Part shown: positions 14,425-20,209 of the stretch, piece after piece
Layout: every line of letters begins with the position of its first letter
Numbering within the stretch: position 1 is the first letter of the stretch
Assembly (NCBI GenBank): GCA_900762005.1
Contig: CAAFEV010000232.1
Coordinates: 1 to 23,455, forward strand
DNA: 23,455 bases
DNA from: an uncultured Oscillospiraceae bacterium
GTDB lineage: Bacteria > Bacillota > Clostridia > Oscillospirales > Oscillospiraceae
Direction: 5' to 3'
Made by a program: the position numbers and the translations under genes
Notes under the pieces: model-generated
The model's database searches: none
What the model was told of the DNA's origin: nothing
Seen by the model: the letters and a program-made list of their open reading frames with translations, nothing else

Positions 14425-16210
14425 TCGCTGTCACCTCCTGCCGCATCTGACTGTCATAAACGTCGCGGTAGATGTGACTGCGCTGCAGCAGCTCCTCGTG
14501 GGTGCCGAGGTCGGAGAGACTGCCCTCGTCGAGCACAAGAATCCGGTCACAGGACAAAATCGAGGCAATCCGCTGCGCGATAATCAGCTTGGTTGTTCCC
14601 GGCAGTGCCGTGCGCAGAGCGCGGCGGATATGCTCATCCGTCGCCATGTCCACTGCGCTGGTGGAATCGTCCAAAATCAGAATTTTCGGCTGTTTTATCA
14701 CCGCACGGGCAATGCGCAGCCGTTGCTTCTGTCCGCCGGAGAGGTTGGCTGCATTTTGCTCCAGCACCGTCTCATAGCCGTCGGCGAAGCGGTCGATATA
14801 CTCGTCGGCACAGGCGATGGCGCAAGCCCGCTTCATCTCATCCAAGGTCGCATCCGCCTTGCCCCAGCGCAGGTTTGACGCAATCGTTCCGGAAAAGAGC
14901 GTGCCGTTTTGCAGCACCATGGAAACGCCGTCACGCAGGTTCTTCAAGCGATAGTCGCGTACATCGACGCCGCCAACGCGAACCGTTCCGGATAGCGTGT
15001 CATAAAAGCGCGGAATCAGATTGACAAAGGTCGATTTACCCTCGCCCGTGCCGCCGATGATGCCGATTGTCTCGCCGCTGTTGATGTGCAGATTGATATG
15101 GCGCAGATTCAGCTTATCGGCGTTGCCGGAATAGCTGAAGCAGACATCCTCAAAGTCGATGCTGCCGTCACGCACCTGCGCGTCGGAGCTTCCGTCGCGG
15201 ATATCGGGCGTTTCGTTGAACACCTCGTTGATGCGCTTTGCCGACGCCTGTGCGCGGGAAAGGGACATGAGCAGCCATGACATCATGGTAAGCGAGGAAA
15301 CCGCCTGCGTCGCATAAGAAACGACACTGACCAGCTCACCGCGGGTCAGTCCGGTTGTCTGAAAGATAACCTCGCGGCCGCCGATGAGCAGCAACAGCAC
15401 CGTGCAGCCCCACATAATCCCCATCTGAATCGGCCCCATGAGGGTAAACAGGCGCGCCGTACTGAGCTGCGCCTTGCGCAAATCCTCCGTTGTTTCCTCA
15501 AAGCGTTCGCTCTCGTAATCACCGCGCACAAACGCCTTGACGACGCGGCTGCTGACCAGATTTTCCTGCACGGAACGGTTCATATCGTCCATCTTCACGA
15601 GCATTTTCTTAAATCGCGGCTGTCCGACGCGCATCAGCACCCATAAAATAACCGCCAAAAGCGGTATGGATACCAAGAAAATCAGCGCAAGACGCGGCGA
15701 AATCAGGAACGCCATTACCGTTGCCATAATCAGCATAATCGGCGAACGGTTGAGGGCCCGCAGGAGCTGGTGCATCGTCATACGCACGGAGTTTACGTCC
15801 GTGGTTGCGCGGGTAATCAGACTTGCGGTAGAAAAGCGGTCGGTATTGGCAAAGGAAAAGCTTTGTAGCTTATCAAGCAGATTGCTCCGCAGATTCAGCG
15901 CGAAGCCCTGCCCGGAAATTGCCGCGCAGCGCGCACTAAGCAGTCCGCACAGCATGGACAGACACGCCACGCCGACCATAATGCCGCCGATGACGAGCAC
16001 AAATTTCTCCTGCTGCGCAAACAGACTGTCGGGTATGAGTGCGTGCAGCATATAATTCTTCTGCCGGTCAAGTCCGCCATCCACAAGCACGGACATCAGC
16101 ATCGGCAGCAGCACCTCCAGCACCACCTCAAGGCCGCCGAATAAGGCCGCCGCAAATGTCCAGCCCCTATAGCCGTCCAGGCAGTGCAGTAAATAACTCT
16201 TTTTCTTCAC
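14417..16210 (-). CDS. Heterodimeric ABC exporter subunit with the degenerate ATPase site
   Basis: A 597-residue half-transporter with an N-terminal six-helix domain and a C-terminal ATPase. Walker A GGTGEGKST (about 380-388) and signature LSGGQKQR (about 492) are intact. Walker B, however, reads LILDDSTSAVD, with Asp replacing the catalytic Glu (about residue 514), and the H-loop His is replaced by Gln in IIAQRIAS (about 546). One of the two ATP sites of the dimer is therefore expected to bind but barely hydrolyse ATP, as in LmrC/TM287-type partners. Translation starts at GTG 16210, with TAGGAG about 6 nt upstream. It lies 26 nt after the DUF362 gene, so pnuC, DUF362 and both ABC genes probably form one transcript. 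The exported substrate cannot be inferred from sequence. Confidence 0.9.
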   Translation of the reverse strand: MKKKSYLLHCLDGYRGWTFAAALFGGLEVVLEVLLPMLMSVLVDGGLDRQKNYMLHALIPDSLFAQQEKFVLVIGGIMVGVACLSMLCGLLSARCAAISGQGFALNLRSNLLDKLQSFSFANTDRFSTASLITRATTDVNSVRMTMHQLLRALNRSPIMLIMATVMAFLISPRLALIFLVSIPLLAVILWVLMRVGQPRFKKMLVKMDDMNRSVQENLVSSRVVKAFVRGDYESERFEETTEDLRKAQLSTARLFTLMGPIQMGIMWGCTVLLLLIGGREVIFQTTGLTRGELVSVVSYATQAVSSLTMMSWLLMSLSRAQASAKRINEVFNETPDIRDGSSDAQVRDGSIDFEDVCFSYSGNADKLNLRHINLHINSGETIGIIGGTGEGKSTFVNLIPRFYDTLSGTVRVGGVDVRDYRLKNLRDGVSMVLQNGTLFSGTIASNLRWGKADATLDEMKRACAIACADEYIDRFADGYETVLEQNAANLSGGQKQRLRIARAVIKQPKILILDDSTSAVDMATDEHIRRALRTALPGTTKLIIAQRIASILSCDRILVLDEGSLSDLGTHEELLQRSHIYRDVYDSQMRQEVTANG

Positions 16211-16236
16211 GATTTGCTCCTATGTATACTTCTGAT

Positions 16237-17388
16237 TTATGAGCGATTTAGAATTCTGGCGGGCAGCGGTCTGTGTACCTTCATCGCACCCTTCGGACAG
16301 AATTCCTGGCAGCAGAAGCAGCGGATGCACGTATTGTAATCCACCTGCGCCTTCTGCCCGGCAATTTGAATTGCCTTTGCGGGGCAGACCTTGGCGCAAA
16401 GTCCGCAGCCGACACATTCCCGCGATTTCAGTCGCGGCGAAGAGTGCAGTGCCTTGCGGGCGATTTTGCTGAACGCCATGCCGAGCTTTCCGGGAAGCAT
16501 CGTCTCAAACTGCATTCCCCTGCCGCGCTCAATGCGCACAAAATCGGGCAGAATGTAGTCCTCCACGCAACCGTCCACCAAGATTTCGTCCGCCGCTTCG
16601 GGAATCAAGCCGTACTTTACGGCGGCGCGCAGCGTCGGAACCGCCATCGGGTCAAGCCCGATGAGCTTCGCACAGATCAGGTCAAGCTTATGGCAGTCGG
16701 TGCCCGCAAGCAGCGCACCGACCTTGCGCGGCGTGCCTGCCGTCGGGCCGTTGCCCTCCATTGCCATCACGGCATCGACCAGATACAGCCTCGGCTTGAA
16801 ATAGTCGTTCAAATCAATCATCATTCCTGCAAAATCCATCGGGTCGGGATAACGGAAATGATATTCCGGCTTCATCGTGCCCGGGACCGCGCCGAAAAGG
16901 TTTTTCGTCGCCGCCGAGAGGGACATCATGCCGTGACTTTTCAATTTACAAAAGCTGATGATTGCGTCGGCGTTGTCCAGATAGCCCGTATAGGTAAAAT
17001 GCTTGGCAACATGCGCCTGCTCAAACTGTGCGGGTTTCTGTGAAAAATCCTGATTCAGCACCGCGCCGTACTGCTCCGTTTCGTGCAGCCCTGTCACGGA
17101 ATAGACATGATTGAGCACCGTCTGATTATACAAATTTCCCGGGCTGTCGCCGATTACAACCTGCGCACCCCGTGCAACAAGTGCCCGCGTCAGGGCACTT
17201 AACAGCGCGGGATGGGTCGTTGCGGCGCACTCCGGCTTCATCGCGGAGACCAGATTTGCCTTAATCACAACGCGCATTCCCCCGCGCACCCAGTCCAGCC
17301 CGCCGAAGGGCGCAAGTACCCCGGCAATCGCCGCGTCACAGGATTCCGGCGTATAGTCGTCACAGCGGACAATGCTGACCTCGCTCAT
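16237..17388 (-). CDS. DUF362 protein with two [4Fe-4S] ferredoxin motifs
   Basis: A 383-residue cytosolic protein. The DUF362 domain fills residues about 35-300; visible pieces are VVIKANLVSAMKPECAATTH, VIGDSPGNLYNQ, DAIISFCKLKSHGMMSLSAA, KNLFGAVPG and LYLVDAVMAMEGNGPTAGTP. The C-terminal tail has two classic ferredoxin motifs, CVGCGLCAKVCP (about 328-339) and CIRCFCCQEFCP (about 357-368). Such fusions are common in anaerobes and presumably carry electrons, but no reaction is established. The open frame runs upstream as far as 17919, yet that part is the opposite-frame shadow of pnuC. I use ATG 17388, whose ATGA overlaps the pnuC stop by 4 nt and has GGAG about 10 nt upstream. Translation is probably coupled to pnuC. 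Confidence 0.85.
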   Translation of the reverse strand: MSEVSIVRCDDYTPESCDAAIAGVLAPFGGLDWVRGGMRVVIKANLVSAMKPECAATTHPALLSALTRALVARGAQVVIGDSPGNLYNQTVLNHVYSVTGLHETEQYGAVLNQDFSQKPAQFEQAHVAKHFTYTGYLDNADAIISFCKLKSHGMMSLSAATKNLFGAVPGTMKPEYHFRYPDPMDFAGMMIDLNDYFKPRLYLVDAVMAMEGNGPTAGTPRKVGALLAGTDCHKLDLICAKLIGLDPMAVPTLRAAVKYGLIPEAADEILVDGCVEDYILPDFVRIERGRGMQFETMLPGKLGMAFSKIARKALHSSPRLKSRECVGCGLCAKVCPAKAIQIAGQKAQVDYNTCIRCFCCQEFCPKGAMKVHRPLPARILNRS

Positions 17389-18077
17389 GCCGTCGTCTCC
17401 ATCTCGCCCGGCTGCGCGGCATCCTCTGCGGACATTTTTTTCCAGAGCACCGCGCCGCGCAGGTTGCTGAGCACAAACAGGACATTTTGCACCATCAACG
17501 GCAGATTGCCGGGATTGTTCAGGGAGGTCAGGAGCCAAAGGGTGATCAGCACCGCATTGCTGATAAGCTGGGCATACCACTGTTCCTTCATCCGCCGCGC
17601 AGACAGATAATTCGCCGCCACGGCCACCATCGTGGAGGCGGCGTTCAAAAACGGCAGATTCGAGCCGAGCCGACGTAACACAAAGCCATACGCCGCGCCG
17701 AGCAGCAGCATGGCTGCGCACAGCAGCAGCATGGTTTTTCGGTTCAGTGTGAAGATATCCTTCTTTTGCTGCTGCTTGTTCGGGCGGTACCAACGCAAAA
17801 TCGAGTAAAAGAACATCGGCGAAACATAGGCGAAATTCAAAATGGATTCGCCGTAATTTTTGCTCGACAGAGCGGTAAACGCATAGAGCAGCGAGGACGC
17901 CAGCAGGAAGAAGTAGCATTCCTTTCTCCCTCTTCCGTTAATCACACTGCCGACAATGCCGAAGCAGGCGCAGGCAATCACATTCCAGCCCGACTTGAAG
18001 AACCAGCCGCACACGCACAGCGTTAGCACAGCAAGGGTTCCGAATATCCATTCAAAGGTTAATAAGCGTTTTTTCAT
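17385..18077 (-). CDS. pnuC: PnuC-family nicotinamide riboside or related vitamin transporter
   Basis: A 230-residue membrane protein with about seven hydrophobic segments. It has the PnuC layout: an early Trp-rich helix pair, then SKNYGESILNFAYVSPMFFYSILRWYRP in two pieces around residues 72-100. The late segment ANYLSARRMKEQWYAQLISN (about 156-175) is followed by a hydrophobic stretch to the end. PnuC proteins carry nicotinamide riboside and relatives into the cell by facilitated diffusion, driven by phosphorylation; PnuT and PnuX relatives carry thiamine or riboflavin, so the substrate is not settled. GAGGGA precedes ATG 18077. It is the first gene of the minus-strand run that continues with DUF362 and the ABC exporter. 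No TPP, FMN or other riboswitch is visible in the gap upstream. Confidence 0.72.
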   Translation of the reverse strand: MKKRLLTFEWIFGTLAVLTLCVCGWFFKSGWNVIACACFGIVGSVINGRGRKECYFFLLASSLLYAFTALSSKNYGESILNFAYVSPMFFYSILRWYRPNKQQQKKDIFTLNRKTMLLLCAAMLLLGAAYGFVLRRLGSNLPFLNAASTMVAVAANYLSARRMKEQWYAQLISNAVLITLWLLTSLNNPGNLPLMVQNVLFVLSNLRGAVLWKKMSAEDAAQPGEMETTA

Positions 18078-18106
18078 AAGTCCCTCTGTTCACAAATTGC
18101 AATATA

Positions 18107-18121
18107 GTGAAATAATATCAC
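18107..18121. promoter_or_regulatory. Candidate operator upstream of pnuC
   Basis: GTGAAATAATATCAC is an imperfect 15-nt palindrome (6 of 7 pairs) about 30 nt upstream of the pnuC start. Its GTGAA half also forms a wider inverted repeat with TTCAC at 18089-18093. The AT-rich, symmetric sequence lies where a repressor would cover the pnuC promoter. No regulator can be named, and it could be chance in AT-rich DNA. Confidence 0.25.
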
Positions 18122-18220
18122 AAATATATGAAAAGGTCAACCGCGCGCTCCTGCCGTGCGGCGTACATATTGCTCAAAAACTATGAGAAAAATTTGTCAA
18201 AAATGGTAACGGAAAATCCC

Positions 18221-18249
18221 TTGCAATGCAGGTGCATTTCCTTTATAAT
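18221..18249 (+). promoter_or_regulatory. Promoter of the ssnA-ygfK operon
   Basis: TTGCAA (18221-18226), an exact 17-nt spacer and a perfect TATAAT (18244-18249). Transcription should start near 18256, giving a leader of about 132 nt before ssnA, long enough for RNA-based control. The 310-nt gap between pnuC and ssnA otherwise holds the candidate pnuC operator and featureless sequence from about 18125 to 18220. Confidence 0.75.
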
Positions 18250-18255
18250 AGATGT

Positions 18256-18387
18256 GTAATTGAAGATTGATAGCTGTAACGAAGTGCTTCGCGCACGGGC
18301 TTGTAACTATCACTCAGGATTTCTTGAGTGGAGATGTTGAACGTCGGTTCCGCATCCCCATTTTATTATTTTAAGGAGGTAATCGCT
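18256..18387 (+). ncRNA. Structured 5' leader of ssnA, candidate riboswitch of unknown class
   Basis: Three hairpins can be drawn in the transcribed leader. P1 is TGATAG/CTATCA (18268-18273 with 18307-18312), enclosing GTGC/GCAC (18284-18287 with 18293-18296). P2 is CACTCA/TGAGTG (18311-18316 with 18325-18330), sharing two bases with P1. P3 is GATG/CATC plus GAAC/GTTC (18333-18336 with 18353-18356, and 18339-18342 with 18347-18350). An AT-rich single-stranded stretch and AAGGAGGT (18373-18380) follow. I see neither the purine-riboswitch core nor any other class I recognise, and no terminator or obvious SD mask. Structure is seen by pairing only; function is inference. Confidence 0.4.
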
Positions 18388-19728
18388 ATGTATATTCTCG
18401 CGAACGGCAAACTCATCACCAGAAGCACAACACTGCCCTACCTTCCCGACGGCGGCGTTGTGATTGACGGCACGAAAATCAAGGCAGTCGGCACCACAGC
18501 CGAGCTGCGCAACGCCTATCCGCAGGCGGAGTTCATCGACGCCAAGGGCGGCGTCATTATGCCCGCACTGATTAACGCCCACACGCACATTTATTCCGCG
18601 CTTGCCAGAGGACTTTCCATCAAGGGCAACAACCCGACCAACTTCTTCGAGGTGCTTGACGGAACATGGTGGGCAATCGACCGCAAGCTGACGCTCAAGG
18701 GCACCAAAGCGTCTGCCGACGCGCTCTATATCGACTGCATCAAGCAGGGCGTGACCACGATTTTTGACCATCACGCCTCCTTCTGCGAAATTCCCGGCAG
18801 TCTGTTCCGGATTGCGGAGTCGGCAAAGAAATTCGGCGTCCGCTCCTGTCTCTGCTACGAGGTCTCCGACCGCGACGGCGAGGAAAAATCCAAGCAGGCC
18901 GTGCAGGAAAATGCCGACTTCATCACCTATTGCGAAGAGAAAAAGGATCCGATGCTTGCCGCCATGTTCGGCGGTCATGCCCTGTTCACGATTTCCGACA
19001 AGACCTTTGAGCGCATGGTTGAAGCGAACAACGGACGCACGGGCTACCACATCCACGTCTCCGAGGGCATGAACGACGTTTATGACTCTCTGCAAAATTA
19101 CGGCCGCCGTCCCGTGCAGCGGCTGCAGGATCACGGTATTTTAGGCGACAAGACAATTCTGGGGCACTGCATCCACGTCAACTCCGCCGAAATTGAAATT
19201 ATCAAGAACACGAACACGATGGTCGTCAACAATCCCGAGTCCAACATGGGCAACGCAGTCGGCACCTGCCCGGTGCTGCCGCTTTACAAGGCGGGCATCC
19301 TGCTCGGCATGGGCACCGACGCCTACACAAACGATATGCTTGAATCCATCAAGGTCGCCCTGTGCGCCCAGCGGCAAAACGCCTGCCTGCCGAATGTGGG
19401 CTGGTGCGAGGTCACGGATATGCTCTTTAAGAACAACGCCCTCATCGGCGCGAAGTATTTTCCGGACAAGCTCGGCGTGCTTGAGGTCGGCGCAGCGGCG
19501 GACGTTATTGTCATGGATTACAAGCCCTACACGCCATTTTCCGACGCAAACATCGACGGTCATATGCTGTTCGGCATGACCGGCAGGCAGTGCCAGACCA
19601 CGATTGCCAACGGCAAGCTGCTCATGAAGGACCGTGAACTGGTCGGCATTGACGAGGAAGCAGAAAACGCACACATTTTAGAAGAATCCAAAAAGCTCTG
19701 GGGCGCATTGAATGACTGTACCTATTGA
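18388..19728 (+). CDS. ssnA: SsnA-type amidohydrolase of anaerobic purine degradation
   Basis: A 446-residue cytosolic metal-dependent hydrolase of the TRZ/ATZ amidohydrolase group, matching SsnA in length and motifs. Ligands visible: His65 and His67 (INAHTHIYSALARG), His223 and Glu226 (YHIHVSEG), His260 (LGHCIHV) and Asp311 (GMGTDAYTND). VVNNPESNMGNAVG is also typical. SsnA genes travel with ygfK, xdhD and ygeWXY in E. coli and in gut anaerobes that grow on purines; the exact substrate is not fixed by sequence. The reading frame is open from 18328, but the true start is ATG 18388. AAGGAGGT lies 7 nt upstream of it, and the start at 18328 falls inside a leader hairpin region without a ribosome binding site. 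Its 3' end overlaps the next gene by 17 nt. Confidence 0.88.
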   Translation: MYILANGKLITRSTTLPYLPDGGVVIDGTKIKAVGTTAELRNAYPQAEFIDAKGGVIMPALINAHTHIYSALARGLSIKGNNPTNFFEVLDGTWWAIDRKLTLKGTKASADALYIDCIKQGVTTIFDHHASFCEIPGSLFRIAESAKKFGVRSCLCYEVSDRDGEEKSKQAVQENADFITYCEEKKDPMLAAMFGGHALFTISDKTFERMVEANNGRTGYHIHVSEGMNDVYDSLQNYGRRPVQRLQDHGILGDKTILGHCIHVNSAEIEIIKNTNTMVVNNPESNMGNAVGTCPVLPLYKAGILLGMGTDAYTNDMLESIKVALCAQRQNACLPNVGWCEVTDMLFKNNALIGAKYFPDKLGVLEVGAAADVIVMDYKPYTPFSDANIDGHMLFGMTGRQCQTTIANGKLLMKDRELVGIDEEAENAHILEESKKLWGALNDCTY

Positions 19729-20194
19729 ATGGAAGGCAGTGCTGGCAGCCGGTGCGCGCCGCCGCCGGATTGCCCAGTGGGTGCTGCTCGCACTGCTGTC
19801 CTACACGCTTGTCACCACTGTGCTGCTCATTCTTGCGGTGGAGCTTGGACTCGATTACCGGACGCTGCTTTACCTATGTCCGATGACCTTTGTGTTTACT
19901 CCCTTGGCACTCAAGCCGTACGCCGCTATCCTCAGTGCGCTTTTTGCCGTTCTTCCGCTGCTCGGCTGGGTTTTAATGGTACGCAAACGGAGCTTCGGCC
20001 GTTATTTCGTTTTAATCGTCTACGGTATTGTCCTGACGCTGCTCGCGGTGGTCACGCTGATGTTCTGCGTGCTTTCTCTTCGCATCTGGTGGGGAGAGTA
20101 CTTCGCAATGACATTATACTACGCGCTTTGTACGGCGATTGTATCCATTCTCACTCTTGCCGCCCTGCACTTCTTTCAACCTAAAATACACTAA
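19712..20194 (+). CDS. Small five-helix membrane protein between ssnA and ygfK
   Basis: A 160-residue unrecognised integral membrane protein. Hydrophobic segments lie at about 20-44 (VLLALLSYTLVTTVLLILAV), 50-66, 70-89 (AAILSALFAVLPLLGWVLMV), 96-121 and 130-155 (TLYYALCTAIVSILTLAALH). Loops are short and basic (AAGARRRRIAQ, RKRSFGR, HFFQPKIH), with a single-signal arrangement and no cysteine or nucleotide motifs. I cannot assign a family. ATG 19712 overlaps the ssnA stop by 17 nt, no strong ribosome binding site precedes it, and ygfK follows after 15 nt, so coupled translation in one operon is likely. A role in purine uptake or membrane anchoring of the YgfK system is possible but rests on position only. 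Confidence 0.65.
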   Translation: MTVPIEWKAVLAAGARRRRIAQWVLLALLSYTLVTTVLLILAVELGLDYRTLLYLCPMTFVFTPLALKPYAAILSALFAVLPLLGWVLMVRKRSFGRYFVLIVYGIVLTLLAVVTLMFCVLSLRIWWGEYFAMTLYYALCTAIVSILTLAALHFFQPKIH

Positions 20195-20209
20195 ACGGAG
20201 GTCTTCTCT

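Noticed and set aside
16237..17919. A continuous 560-residue minus-strand frame that would give DUF362 a 177-residue N-terminal extension
   Set aside because: The extension overlaps pnuC in another frame and is low-complexity in character. DUF362 starts naturally at ATG 17388 with a 4-nt overlap and a ribosome binding site.
18328..18387. Upstream start for ssnA giving 20 extra residues
   Set aside because: It lies within hairpins of the leader, lacks a ribosome binding site, and ATG 18388 has a perfect AAGGAGGT.
18256..18387. Guanine/adenine purine riboswitch in the ssnA leader
   Set aside because: The family's conserved junction sequences and loop-loop pairing are not visible; the leader is therefore reported only as unclassified.
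18310..19134. Minus-strand open frame of 274 codons opposite ssnA
   Set aside because: It is antisense to a gene with all amidohydrolase ligands and has no promoter or ribosome binding site.
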